Positions 23,925 to 35,935 of a stretch of DNA of 64,000 nt are shown one piece after another (the first letter of the stretch is position 1; every line of letters starts with the position of its first letter). Below the pieces are notes generated by a model, which was not told the DNA's origin, did no database searches, and worked only from the letters and a program-made list of their open reading frames with translations. Origin of the DNA: Isoetes taiwanensis (Eukaryota > Streptophyta > Lycopodiopsida > Isoetales > Isoetaceae); contig JAJEKV010000005.1 of assembly GCA_021234155.1 (NCBI GenBank), forward strand, positions 21,500,089 through 21,564,088, read 5' to 3'. The translations under genes were made by a program, and so were the position numbers.

Positions 23925-24420
23925 CGCCAAAGATGCGACGCGGACGTCACGGGCGACGAGTGTCAACGGTCACATGCCAAGTCACCTACGACTTGGCAAA
24001 GACACTCGCAAGTACGCATGCATCGTCGTGACGTTTCAGACCACGCCGCATGCGACGATAGTCAATCGGCCAAGATCCCAGTCACATGCGACCGGCAAAG
24101 ACATCGGGCACGCATCGACGCGGTCTTTATGTTCTCAGAATGTCACATAACGCCGCGATGCGACGCCCGACATTTGTCGACATTTGTCGACATTTGCCTG
24201 CTATGAAATTTATGTATACCTATGCCGCTCGAAAGCAACCTAAAATCTGGAAAGCAAGTTTTGTGTAACAACCTAAAACCGCAGATACCTCAAAACACTT
24301 GAACATAGCTTGATTAGTCGCGATCACGTAGCAAATTATGCGCGGATGTGTCCGACATTTGCCGTGACATTTGTCGCGGACAATGCCTGTGTGGGCTTAT
24401 GGCATTTTTAGGCAAATTTT
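23925..24420. repeat. GC-rich GATGCGACGC-type subterminal-like repeats
   Basis: Words GATGCGACGCGGACGTC, CGCCGCATGCGACG and GCCGCGATGCGACGCC, an inverted pair GCCAAGTC/GACTTGGC (about 23,978-23,998) and a triplet of GACATTTGTC (24,168-24,200) are typical of subterminal regions of plant CACTA elements. A CACTA end itself was not found here. CAG/CTG are nearly absent. Confidence 0.4.
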
Positions 24421-24429
24421 GATCGACGC

Positions 24430-26140
24430 TTTTAACACATGGGACATTAATGCCTTGGATTTGCAAGGAGTCGCCGGGCGCTTCTCCCACTATGCCGACA
24501 CCAAGTTCCTCATTCGATTGCATTTTGTTGTTTCTCTAAAGATGTTGGATCGAGGATATGGGAGTCCCACTTTTGACTACCCAATATTCTCGTTGTAGAA
24601 ATTTAGGGTAAATCCATATGTCATTTCTAATTCCTTCTTTTTTTTTCTTTCTCTCGATCAACCGTAATTTTAAATTATGAGCTCAAAAAATTCGATCAAC
24701 CATCTCCAACTCCATGTCCATCACTAAATTCATCCGCTTTTTCAAAATACCCATAGCACAAATAGGCCTATACAAATTAAAACAAGCAATATTATTGTCA
24801 TATCCTTATTCATCGTGGCATTCATCTTCTTGATATCCATCCCGATCATATTCATCTTCTTCATATTTTTATCTTCAAATTCCATTTTGAAAACCGATTT
24901 CGTAAATCTATATCATATCATATATCCAGCTTTTTGTATTCTACATCATGCTTATATACATAAGGCAAGGCTCTCAAAAATTTCGATCAACCATAAGCCA
25001 AATTTCGAGCTCAAAAAATTTCGATCAACCAGAGCTAATCCGAGCTCAAAACTACCATATTATAGTTATATCAAAAGATAGAATTTAAGTTGCTTCAATA
25101 CCAAATATCGACTCAAAAAACCAAAACTTTTCACAAAAGGGTCGTTGCATCCCGTGATCAACATCAGAATTTCCAAAGACCGCCAGAAGGATCCCTTCGC
25201 CACCGATGTAAAATTTTTACCTTGATATCTCTCTCAAACTAAACCACATCATTCATTGCAAATTCTTTTGCCTTGACAAACCCTGCTCCAAACCTTTATA
25301 AGACATAACTTTGCTTAACTATCCCAATAACAAAGATCTAAATTTCCACATGCATTGATTTTAATCTATAAACGTAAGCATCTTACTTTTTTTTTTTTCT
25401 CCACAATTCCATCAAGTAGTAATGTGCTTCTCTCGCTGATTTTGGAATGACGAAATAAAACAAAAAATCCAACGCTAATCGCTATCAAATCAAGCCGCCC
25501 CACTTGGTTGCACAAGCACGAAATGAAATGCCGCCTCAAGGACTTTCTTATCTAACCAATCTACACTATCTTGAGAGCTAACTAGATCCACCACGTAAAT
25601 ATCCGTGGAGTGTCTAGCATAATATCCTCTAGGGTGAACTTTTTGTATAACGATGGCTCAAGATCAAACGCGGAATCCAAGCTCTCTAAAAGATGACGCC
25701 AAGATCATTTTCTATACTCCTTGCCAACCCCCATCAGAAAAACTACTTAATATCTTCGCCACAATCGAGATTATTTGCGTGGTCGAACTTGATAAGAATG
25801 CATTCGCCGCAGCCTACAAGCCGAGACTCATTTGTGCACGCCCCATATTAGCCATTCGAGAACCGACCCGATAAATTGGTTAGAATATTAGAATACAATT
25901 GCGTGAGATGAAGAAGCAAATCTAGACAATGACCCGATAACAATAGAACTTCAAGCACCGTGTATGACTAGATATATTATTATTTCATATTTTATAGCCG
26001 CGAATTGACATGGTTGGGATGTAATATAGCCGCATTGCCCTTGCTTGGATGGAGAAATCTGAACTCGTATGCATTGTCTGGGAACTCATATGTTTATAAT
26101 TATCAAATTATCGTGGATTTGGAAAGACAACCTCTGAATT
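24430..26140. other. AT-rich region without a recognised gene
   Basis: Open pieces exist (e.g. plus-strand 24,371-24,598 and 25,653-25,874) but match no family I know. The words ATTTCGATCAACC / GAGCTCAAAA recur at about 24,650-25,040. Confidence 0.4.
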
Positions 26141-26143
26141 GCT

Positions 26144-26548
26144 TTGATTTTGAAGGCTAGACCGCCAAAACGCCAAAGATACAATGTAGAAGAATGCAGA
26201 GCACCTTTGATTGTTTGCCCTAAATCGCTTTTAAAACAATGGGAACATGAATTGAAGGAAAAAGTAGCACCATCCGCCAAGCTATCGCGGTACATATACC
26301 ATGAAGATCGTGAGAAGAATAAATTGTGTTGAACTTTGTAAGCACGACATTGTGCTTACTACATATGGAACCATTTGTTCTCAATTACGTAAGCCATCCA
26401 AGAGGATGAAAAGAAGCAGCCCTCGTGCTAAGGGGCACACCGTCGTAACATTAGGTGGTTTAGAATTATTCTCGATGAAGCTCAATCCATTAGAAAAGCT
26501 CACACTAAAAGTTCACGCGGCTTGTCGGGGCTTAAGGGCACAATGAAG
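26144..26548 (+). pseudogene. SNF2/Rad5-like helicase fragment
   Basis: Three consecutive helicase-family segments can be read in order but in different frames: APLIVCPKSLLKQWEHEL (motif Ia neighbourhood, about 26,199-26,250), CKHDIVLTTYGTICSQ (about 26,340-26,385) and RWFRIILDEAQSIRKAHT (about 26,452-26,505, the DEGH/DEAQ-box motif II), followed by a RGLSGLKG piece. This matches the order in Rad5/HLTF-like SWI/SNF ATPases. The Walker A lysine region, helicase C half and any RING domain are absent. Two frame changes within 400 bp mark it as a fragment, possibly captured by a transposon. Confidence 0.75.
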
Positions 26549-26559
26549 ATGGTGCCTTT

Positions 26560-27830
26560 CTCGAACATGCGACCTTCTCTACACATATGTCACATATGTC
26601 ACATATAACAAAAGTTCTAGAATGTTCTAGAAAGTTTTAAAAAAGTTTTAAAACATAAGAGAATCTTGGGTGAGTTTAAGGAATCCTTCTAGAAAATCCT
26701 TAATGTTGTAGAAAGTTCTAGAATGAATGTTGCGTAGAGAATACACCGATTTTCTTCCCAAAGCATTTTGCTAGATGACCAATTAAAATATTTTAGTTCA
26801 ACCAACTCCACAATTTCTCTTTGATTTTCGATGAACAAACTTGTCCAAGAAGGCAACAACCTCCACAACCTCGTAATGGCCATAATGAAGAAATTAAAAA
26901 GACAGCTTAAGAGATTTCTAAAAAGCGCATGATTTTTTTGGTCGATGATGTTCAGGATCGGGTTTGATCATACAATCGATGCAAAGAAGAACCCATAAAA
27001 ATCTTGGGCCAAACGGAACAAGTTCATGAGTCATGAAGTTAAAAACAACTGAAAGCATGGCGCTAAAAAACCGCACTAAAGGACCCCAAAGAATGTCGGC
27101 AAGCTCAACCGCCTTTGTGATCCTTTAAGCTCCGTGCCGAAGCCCATTTTCCTTTGCACCATGACATGCTCTACTTTGAAGACTTCCAAGGTAACAAATG
27201 GGCGCTTTAGATACTCTTATCGCATAGCAGCCGTGAGCTATGTTCCAATTCCACTTTCCATGTATGGATCTCCAAACAAGGCCATCAACAAAGTGTAGCC
27301 ACATAGTACCCTGGGCTTTTCAAAAATCCCTCATCAATGGGGGTCGGCTTCATATGGAACTTGTGCAATTGAAACGCAAATTCCTCCACCATCATATATC
27401 ACAAAATCATCCCGACGCTTAAGGTGTAAAGTTGCAAGTTCAAGCATTGTCACGATTCCAACCTTTGATGTTGATCTTTCAACTTCCATAGTGCCATTAG
27501 AATTACTTGTATACCCAAAGATGAGATTTTAAATCATAACCTTCTTCCCCCAGATTGACGATCCATATGTGTTTTTTGGTTTGTCGATATAGTTCGAGAC
27601 AATATTTTTCCAAAATTTTGCAATCTCTCAAAGCCAAAAAACCATTTTTCTCAAAGTCTAGATGAAGGAGGTAATTCATGCCAGTAGCACATCTATCGCG
27701 GATGATGCATGTGCGTGCAACATGCTTAAATGAAGTCGCAGCAGTTGGTCGCCGAGTCTTTTTCGCATGTGTATCAATCGCATGTGTATTGAATTTGTAA
27801 TCCTAAAAACCAAAACTTCGCGGTATAAAA
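26560..27830. other. Region without a recognised gene
   Basis: Short repeated words GTTCTAGAATG/AAGTTTTAAAA occur near 26,600-26,720. Small ORFs on both strands (e.g. 27,240-27,422) have no recognisable motif. Confidence 0.4.
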
Positions 27831-28345
27831 AATATACGCCACATGCACTACCCACGCCACATATATACGCATTTAACGGTCATATACGCCACATATACAT
27901 ACCGACGCGGTCATATACGCCACATATAATGCATGGACGGTCATATACGCCACATATACGCATCGACGCGGTCATATACGGCACATACATACGCCACATA
28001 ACGCCACATATAATGACGCCGCGATGCGACGCCACGCCAGAACATCACACCTGCCGCCCACCGGGCGCAAGCGCCCACCGGCGTGACAGACCGCTACGCC
28101 ACGTTGTCGACGCCGCGACCATACGCCGCGATGCGACGCCGACCGGGCGCGGACACTGCCGTCCACCGGGCGACGCCATGTTGTCGACGCCGCGACCATA
28201 ATGTCGACGTCGCGACCATACGCCGTGATGCGACGCTCCCGACGCGACGCGGACGCCGCATTGACGCCGAGATGGTGACGTTATTTGCGACGTCACGTCG
28301 CACAGACGTCGCAAGCCCACGTCGCTAAAAGTCCATTCTCTTGTT
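27830..28345. repeat. CATATACGCCACATA tandem words and GC-rich CACTA-like terminus
   Basis: From 27,830 to 28,015 the words CATATACGCCACATATA and CATCGACGCGGTCATATACG alternate. From 28,015 to 28,330 the words GCCGCGATGCGACGCC, GTTGTCGACGCCGCGACC and GACGTCGC recur. The end GCGACGTGGGCTTGCGACGTC (minus strand), then AGCGACGT...ATGGACTTTT, and CTCTTGTTGTG at 28,335-28,346 resemble a plant CACTA terminus, although the canonical last bases would be TTGTAGTG. The partner end was not found. Confidence 0.45.
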
Positions 28346-28610
28346 GTGCTCTGAGAAGAAAAAGAATGAGAAGGGGATATGTTATTATTGTCATGAGGTT
28401 GAACACTTTAAGAATGAATATCCCAAACTTAACTTAGATTTCAGTTTTTATCATTGTGGTGGCAAAGACACATTGCAGCTAAATGTTCTACACCAAGAGA
28501 GTTTGGGCGGTAAATTGGGTGCTCCAATCTATTTTGCTGGGATACATAATCAAGTTGATCTTGTTTTTTCAAGTTGTTCATCTATGAAGTATTGCTTCAA
28601 GATCATATAA
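28341..28610 (+). pseudogene. Retrotransposon zinc-knuckle fragment
   Basis: An 80-odd codon open frame contains CYYCHEVEHFKNEYPKL, i.e. a gag-type C-x2-C-x4-H-x4-C knuckle in which the last Cys is Tyr. Nothing else of gag or pol follows. Probably a decayed gag remnant adjoining the CACTA-like end. Confidence 0.5.
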
Positions 28611-28895
28611 ATATTAAGAATTGTATCAACATATTTTGTATAGAACTATGATTGATTGTTTGTTAATATTTGTCAAATTTGAAATATGAAATATGAGTTT
28701 GCCTAAGGTTTTGATGGAATATGGAACCTCTATACAGCTTTGTCTAAGATTTTAGAATATGAAGTACGAGGGCTCGAACCTCTACCAAAATAATTCAATG
28801 TTTTAACAAGACTACGTTGACCAATATAACAAATTCAACTATATTAAAGATATAGTCTATGGAAGAAAAGATTAGCCTCTCATCGACATTGCTTC

Positions 28896-29450
28896 TCAGT
28901 AGCAGACAAAGGGCTCTCGAACCGCACGATTAATCTGCATGGACACTGTTCTATCTGATTGAGAGGCGTCGGAGGGAGCAGAGACTGGTACTAAATGTGC
29001 TATTGGAGGAAAAATATGATGATGTCTTCTTTGTATGTGCTCAGAAAGACGATTATCACATCGAGTTGCAAATTTGATGGCTTCTTCTAGAGTCTTGGAG
29101 CCCTTCATAGACAACAATATATCTTTGACATCCTCATGAAGCCCTCTCCAAAGATGATCATGGAGAGAAGCATCATCCATGCAGTCAATTGCAATTTGAC
29201 AGAATTTAGATGCATAAACTGAAGTTGGATAAAAACCTTGTCTGAGAAAGATGAATTTTATAACAATTACGCACTGACAATATGTATCCCGAAAGCATGC
29301 CTTAAGCTCAGCCGTAAAATCAGCATTTTCATGAGAGGGCTCGTGATATAGGCACACCAAATATTGACCGAGATAGATAGGCTTTATATTCATCACAATA
29401 GCAGTATACATTGGGTTTATAATTTGGAAGCGATTGGGGTAACTGACCAT
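28896..29450 (-). pseudogene. Ty3/gypsy-type Gag fragment
   Basis: A 184-codon open frame. From about residue 80 it reads SVYASKFCQIAIDCM, DHLWRGLHEDVKDILLSMKG and TLEEAIKFATRCDNRLSEH. This is the pattern of the retrotransposon Gag capsid domain (Y..F..L......D....F..GL...IKD.L......TL...I..A...D.RL). No zinc knuckle or protease is seen downstream on the minus strand within 500 bp. The first 70 residues do not look like Gag and probably include flanking sequence. It is likely a fragment of a different element from the gag at 34,936. Confidence 0.7.
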
Positions 29451-29826
29451 AGGTCCAATAGCTTAATACTGCACATTTAAAACATGACAAAAATGATGAG
29501 TTTAAAAGTAAACATATTGATATTATGAACATAGATTGCTTAAGAATGCCAGGCGTTATTCATAAAGTCTGATAACTACTAAGGATGTTTTAATTATTGA
29601 GCATGATGAAACTATCGACATGATTGGCCCAGATGGAAAGGTATGGTTTCTTCTTGGTGTCATGCATGCAAATTGATATGGTTTGCTAACTATGATCGAA
29701 TTCAAAATCATGGAAAGAAAAGCTATGTAATTACTTGCAAATTAGGAAGTCATGAGGTTATTTCAAAACATCATGGAAAAGCCATATGATTTATTGAGAA
29801 CCATAGAAAAGTCAGAAAATTGAATT

Positions 29827-29945
29827 GAAACATCATGGAAAAGCTATGTGATTTATCAAATTTTTGAAACATCATGGAAAAGCCATGTGATTTATCAAAT
29901 TTTTGAAACAATATGGAAAAGTTCTTGTGATTTATCAAATTTTTA
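29827..29945 (+). repeat. Three tandem 39-bp units
   Basis: The unit begins GAAACATCATGGAAAAGC and ends GATTTATCAAATTTTT; starts are at 29,827, 29,866 and 29,905. Looser relatives extend back to about 29,700. Confidence 0.85.
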
Positions 29946-30004
29946 GAAGGAATGGGGCTTACACCCTTATAGGGATGACTCTACCAACCACCGTGATGAT
30001 CATG

Positions 30005-31850
30005 GTGAGGCCGCTATCGCGAAAACTTATAAGTGTGTGCCGGAGAAGAAGTTAACGCAATGGGCCGAGGAAGCCGGAGTACATGTAGTTGGCCAGCAGT
30101 GTTTACCGCCCACCCACGAAAGTGATCATATTTTTACCTCGTAATTTTATGGAAGCTAGCCCAATGCACGACGGACTTGTATTGCCGCTTTCGCGGATTT
30201 TAAGATGGCATATGATGCGTCCCCTGACCGCTAGTGGCAACGCTTTGCGTGAGCCGATGTCCCAATGTGATTTGCGTACGCCATCTACCGCCTATGACTA
30301 ATATATGCCACTTTGTCTCAAGGCCGATCACGGGTGAACAAAGCACCATAGGTGTCAAACAGGGGATGTCCGCTATCTCCAACGCTTTTGCACTCTATAT
30401 TGACAAGTTGGAGACCCGATGCAAGAGCATGGAGGTGGTGGCCCGCAGCTGCCGTAGAGGCATATACAAGAAAACAGCTTGCTCTATGCACGATCTGGGG
30501 CTTATTGTCCCATACAACTAGGAGTATGTAGGAACATTTGGATGCTCTCAACCAATTTTGTGACATAGCAGAACCACTCATCAACCGCCAGAAAACCAAG
30601 TTGTTGCCAATCCCCGTCAAGCTGTAAAGATGATATCCCACTTCTATTACGAGGACAAAGGATGGAAGTTGTAAGGACCTTTAAGTATCCGGGAATCGAT
30701 TTTCCGCTAACATGCTATGGGATGACCGTAGAAAGAAGGGTCAGCCATGGATGGAAAGCAATCGTATGCAATGCGTAATAGCCGCATGTAATAGATCTCT
30801 CAAGGGATTAAGCACGCAAAGCACACCTGCTCCGAAAGCACTCGTGGAACCAAAGATTGCCGCCAGATGGGGTAGAGGTCTGGGGGCCAGCGGTTAGCAA
30901 GGGTACTTGGGATAAGCTAGAGAGGGTACAGAAGGCTTTCCAGACATACAACCTAGGCATCAAGGACATGGTGCCTTATCCGATTTTGTCAGATGAGATC
31001 GGCTTTTGGCCCCTCGCAAAGATTCGCTGGCGCATGCACCTTGCATATTTCCATAAGGTTGACAGAATGGATGCACAACGTCTCCCTTCCCTGGCTCTGG
31101 TATTGGCACAAGGGCCACAACGTCTGAAGAGAGTGTGGCAGGAGCATGGTAGGGGATGGTTCGCAAGGTGGTCCATAGACTATCAACAGATTATGGATAT
31201 GTTGGATATCGCTGGAGCAGAGTCGTGATTTGAATGAGCTTTGCTACCTCTCCTCGGGATGCTCCACCTTGCAAAGCCCAAAAGAAAGCACTACCACATG
31301 CAAAAGTTAATCCGTCGCTTGAACATGGCCCCCACCAGTATTTGAAGGCACACATCTCTACCAAGAAACGGAGAGCTATAGCTGCAATAAGGATAGGGTC
31401 CCACCATCTCAGAATTGAGACATGCCGCTGGGGTACGGATGGAGGGCAGGGAATCCCCCGACATGAGTTATGCTAGTGCTGTCACATGCAGATAGTAGAA
31501 GATGAACACCATGCTCTACAAGAATGTCCGGCATATGCACACATCTGAGCAACTCATGCCGATCTTAGATGCTCTGAGATAGCAATTCATCAACTATCGG
31601 GTTTCGCCTAATGGTTGCACCCGGCCAAGGCCCTACATTCCCGCAAGTCTCCACCGGCCGTGGAATCCCTCACAAAGATTGTGGAATTTGAGTGCCCAGA
31701 TAGGGCCTCTGAACGCCTACTACAAGGGTTTTTTCCTCCCACATGGGGGGTTTTTTCGTCCCAGTGGTAGAGACACATTGTACAGGGTTTCTGTGGTTTT
31801 CTTTGTGTTTGGATACGTTCCAATATATTGTACTCACCGTCTCATAGGCC
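30005..31850 (+). pseudogene. LINE (non-LTR retrotransposon) RT and C-terminus, decayed
   Basis: It is homologous to the reverse-strand RT at 53,053-53,760. It reads EKKLTQWAEEAGV (about 30,041), a motif-A remnant FADFKMAYDAS (about 30,190), motif-B remnant IGVKQGM-S (about 30,355; CPLSP lost) and a broken motif C (YA followed by RS instead of YADD, about 30,487). The thumb/C-terminal part is well preserved: EVWGPAVSKGTWDKLERVQK, PYPILSDEIGFWPL and RLPSLALVL (30,857-31,228). A C-terminal CHM...EDEHHALQECPAY zinc-binding pattern lies near 31,480-31,535. Frame changes and a lost YADD show it is inactive. The 3' end is not sharply defined; no poly(A) was seen. Confidence 0.8.
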
Positions 31851-32140
31851 AGTTGGCCTCCGTGGACGTTAAAATATACTTCCTTCCTTCCTTATATGCT
31901 AATACAAATTTCATATTCATAAAAGCAATGGAGCAACATTTCCCATATGCTAATACAAATTTTCTTTATGAAAGCAATGGACCAAAATGCATCGAACACT
32001 TTGGAATTGCTCCAAATTGCGGACCTCTAAATCCCGGATACTATTTCTAAAATTGCTTCAAAATGCTCAAATCACAGCATGAAAATCACATTCCAGCTAC
32101 TGCTATAACCCTCATCTTGGAAGAAACCTAAAAATCGTGC
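31850..32140. other. Flank between LINE and LTR element
   Basis: A short repeated word CATATGCTAATACAAATTT occurs twice (about 31,895 and 31,946). No gene. It ends in AGAAA, the target duplication of the following element. Confidence 0.4.
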
Positions 32141-32145
32141 AGAAA

Positions 32146-34839
32146 TGTAATGGTCCTGGGAAGTTAAGGACCCGTATTGTACAAGTATTTGTACATAATC
32201 CACAAAAGCAAACTATAAAAAGAAAAATTGTAGAAGAGGGCTTTTGTTGGTAGTACGTGAGGAGAACGGTTTTCAAGATTGTGGGGCTGAGGAGACACAG
32301 AGAAGGCAGGAGCTTGGCAATAGCATCAAGAACTGCATCGATCTATTCTATCAGGTGGGGTTTTGGATTTTGTGGATTCAAGTTGTAGTTGCATAGGCTG
32401 CCAAGAATCAATTTGTACATGCTTTTGGATGATAGATTTCCTTTATGATTAGCTATGATTGGAATGGCCGAGGCTCTGGTAAAGCCTGCGAGGCGAAATT
32501 GAATATGCAGGAATTTCAGAATTAATTGAGGTGTTCAAAGAGCAACATGATAGAAGTTACAGGGCTTAAGGCAAGCTTGAAAGGTAGGTTGAATTCGTTC
32601 TCAAGCTTAACCCAGATAAATAGAAGAAAGGCAGACAGATAAAAAGGGTGTCGGAGTTGCTGCATCAAGGCCTCAGAGGTGTACAGGAATGGTTTTGCTC
32701 CACCGGAACTTTGCTGGCAAACAGTGGATCCTGTATCTAAATCACACTAGAATTGCATGATAGAGGCCGATTTGTGCCTTAGAAGGGCTGATCTGCCCTA
32801 AACGCAGTGAATCAGAGGAAAAGAGGCATCTTGGAGCTGCCGAAATTGGGCCTGGAAGGGGCCGAAATTTGGTCTTGATTCATGTAGAGAAGGCCGAAAT
32901 TGCATGATAAGGGTTGGATTTGCTTCCTAGCAACTAGATTTGGGAAGACAAGGGCAGATTTGAGTGAATCAAAGGCTGAAAGTATGCCTTAAGGAGACGT
33001 TTTGAGAGTCCCAGGAGCTGTCCAGACTGATTAGATCATCAGAAATTCATTGGGTCGATCAAAGTCAAGTTAGAAAAGGGCCGATTTGGGATGCAAAGTG
33101 GCCGATTTGGCTTGGGGAGGCTTCAATCAGAGGAATCGATGCCTTTTAAGAAGTGCCGAGTTACCGAAAAGGAAGATGTCTGCGTCTTGTTATATTTTGC
33201 TTTTGTGGTCTTTGTTTGGTTTGGTGGTCGTTACTTTGTAGTCTTATAATATTAGGTAACTTTTGAACTTGGTACTAAATGGCTAAGATAAGAATAAGGG
33301 ATACAAAGGAAGTAAGGTCATGGAGGAGAATAGAAGTTCATGATAGTGGGCTAGCCGAGAATTTTCCCCGCAGTTAAAGCAATAGGATAGGATATAGTAA
33401 GTCTATGACAAATGGGTTGTATTTAGCTAGGATAATAGTTAATTTAAAAAGAATAAATCAAAGGTGCATGGGATAATTATGCATGCTTGCTCTTGGAGAT
33501 GTGGCTAGTCCGGGGCTGCTTTTGACTTGAAGTTCCAGTGCAGCCAAGGGGCCGTGGGACCCCATAGATTTTTAAGCAGGAAAAGCGTAAGTTGGAGGCG
33601 CCAGTTTGAATGCGCAATTAATTCATTAGCTATGAAGTGGAATTTTAAATATTAAAACCTGGAAACCATATCTAAGGAAGCTTAACTAAATAATATGGTG
33701 AAGTGAGTAATCGTGATCGACCTTTATAGGGATGGTTTGAGCACGCTACATCAACGCTGAATTATCATTATGGTTTTCATCACCGATCTAGCTACTTCTC
33801 GCATAGTTAGGTTGTATGGGCAACCCCGACAAGGGCTAAGAGTATGATCTAGGCACATTTATAGTAAATTCTCTAATGAACACACATGTTATGGTCTTTG
33901 AATTGTTCCATCGTTGTTCTTGATATTATGTATGTACTTTGAACCTCCCGGGTCGGACTTCCGTGTTCGTGGTCTCGGGTAGTTCCGTGATTCTCATGTC
34001 ATCCGTGGTTCTTTGTATCTATGCTCGCGGACACCGGGCGCGGGCTCTCCTCACGGGCATTAGCTTCCCGGTGAGGTTGTACGCCAACTCCTCGCGGACT
34101 CCATGGTAAGAGGTCCTCCAGCCGTGACGGGCCGGGAAGGGTATGCGATACGCAGGTTCACCCCACCAACTCGCCAACGGGCTCTAATGTGAGTCGGGCC
34201 GCATTTCTCGCTAACGTAGCCCGCTTGTAGGTCGGCCGAGCTTCCCATTGTCCCCGAGCTTTGTTATGTTGTTTTGGTACTTTGGCTTTGTGTTCTTTGT
34301 TCCTCGACTTTTTATGATGTTTCTTTCGTTGTCATTGTCTAGCACTCGCACATAGTCTCTTGTATATTTGGAATTGTCTATGTTCTTGTTATCCAAGATG
34401 CCCGAAAGTGTTTCCATGTATGCAAAGAAGCAGCCTACTGGATCCCCACTTAGTCACGAGGACTAACCCCTGCCGAAAGTGCATGTGCAAAGGAACCCGC
34501 AAGGTGGCGGTCAAGTTGATGGTGGCAATGTGGCCGGAATCGCGGCTTGAGTTCTAGAGCCAGCGCTTCGCTGATTCGCCGCTGTTGTTGTATATGGATA
34601 TTGATAACACATTGTAAATATTTACGCTTATTGATTTGTCCAGCTTAGAACTTGGAATATATTAAGCTTGTGAATATGTTGAATGCATGAACCGTGATTG
34701 CTTGTTGAGCCTAAACTGTGGATTTAATTTGCAAAGGAAGATTTAATTCTTCACCTAAATTCACCCGTGCATAAATCTAGTTGTAAGTCGACAAGATCCC
34801 GAAGTTGTTCGGAGGGTCAACTCGCAGCAGCTCGCCACA
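32146..34839 (+). repeat. 5' LTR (2.7 kb, internally deleted)
   Basis: Begins TGTAATGGTCCTGGGAAG, ends CGCCACA. Compared with the 3' LTR it lacks about 615 bp between two copies of GCTATGAA (junction at 33,629-33,636). Confidence 0.9.
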
Positions 34840-34841
34840 AT

Positions 34842-34852
34842 TGGTATCGAGC
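34842..34852 (+). other. Primer-binding site (tRNA-Met type)
   Basis: Reads TTGGTATC-GAGC; the plant initiator-Met PBS is TGGTATCAGAGC, so one A is missing within a would-be CAG, consistent with the CAG-loss pattern elsewhere. Confidence 0.75.
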
Positions 34853-34935
34853 TTGTTGGATCTTAAGAATGGTTCATGCTCTTGAAGTGGGTTGTTAATG
34901 TTTCCATTGTCTATGTGCGCATCTAGTAAGAGATC

Positions 34936-35935
34936 ATGGATGCCGGTGGTGCTAGTAGTGCAGGGGAGATGGAGCCGATGGAGCTCCGTGATGTAACTAG
35001 TATCCCGCAAGTTATTCAAAGAAGCCTTGCGCAGAGTGCATCGCAGCCAGTAAGAGTGAGGCTGAGAAAGCCATTGATAAGGTGTTAAAGGACACTAAAA
35101 GAGAAGTGTTCATGTGTGAGAACACAACAGGGATGATGCCGGATGCCCGCGTCTGCGGGGTAGAGTTTTATTTTGATTTGATCAAAGCAATGTGATTCTC
35201 GCGGAAGGCTTTGCTTGCTCGTGCAATGTTAGGAGGCTTTGCAAGAGTTTGGTGGGAGATATGCCCGATTGATCCGGGAAGACTCCAAAGATGTGCTACA
35301 TGGGCTGATTTTAAGACCGCTTTGAGGGTCATTTCACACCTCCGTGGTACAAGGTTGAGAAGATGAACGAAGTTCTTCGATTGTGTATGACGGGCACAAG
35401 AGCGCATTACAATGAGAGGTTTAGAAGATTGCAGCCCTCATTGTCCCGCTATGGATAAAGTCAAGTTGTGTTCTAGATTTGTGAAGGGCCTTCATGTGGA
35501 TATCAAAAGTACGATGTCGAGTTGCTTATAAGGACCTTGAGGAGGTTGTTCGGATTGCCAAAAGCCGAGAGACGATTTGGCAGAGAAAGTCGCTAGAAAC
35601 CCAAAGGAAGAGATTGTGCACCTTCCTCTTTGGCTTGAGAGCTCGTGATGGTCAAGACCATCATTTAGAGGGGAGCCATCCGCTAACCAACTGTGGAGGT
35701 TCGTGAGCAACAATATGAGGAACCGCAAGTAGTAGCCGATTGAAGGTAGTAAGTTACCTCCCGGCCACGACGAGGGAAAGGCAGCTTTCTCAAGAGGGGG
35801 CGCTTGCTTCCGCAGTAGGGCAACAGCCACACAAGAAACAATTGCCCAAGATTTGGCAAGCATTGAGGGACGAAGCTCCTCAATGCCCATGGATTCACAA
35901 CAGCCTAGATAGAAGTGCCATGGGACCGTAACGAT
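34936..35935 (+). CDS. Gag of the gag-only retrotransposon (frame-broken as written)
   Basis: The ATG at 34,936 starts MDAGGASSAGEMEPMEL. After a helical segment (EKAIDKVLKDTKREVF, about 35,057-35,105) comes the Gag capsid domain, read by switching frames: ARAMLGGFARVWWE and TWADFKTA (about 35,218-35,325), HFTPPWYKVEKMNEVLRL (about 35,333-35,385), AHYNERFRRL, DKVKLCSRFVKGLHVDIKST (about 35,455-35,513) and LYKDLEEVVRIAKSRETIWQ (to about 35,585). The pattern W..F...F.P......K...L, then Y..RF..L and F..GL is that of retrotransposon Gag (Ty3/gypsy type). No CCHC knuckle or protease was recognised between 35,600 and 36,300. At least three frame changes occur within 700 bp. End of CDS uncertain. 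Confidence 0.7.

Noticed and set aside
27767-28328. Arg/His/Pro-rich open frames in the GC-rich CACTA-like terminus
   Set aside because: Products of CG-dense repetitive DNA with few stops; composition is not protein-like.
28896-29450. Endogenous pararetrovirus or virus-like capsid
   Set aside because: The readable motifs fit Ty3/gypsy Gag, and no viral movement, coat or RT gene is next to it.
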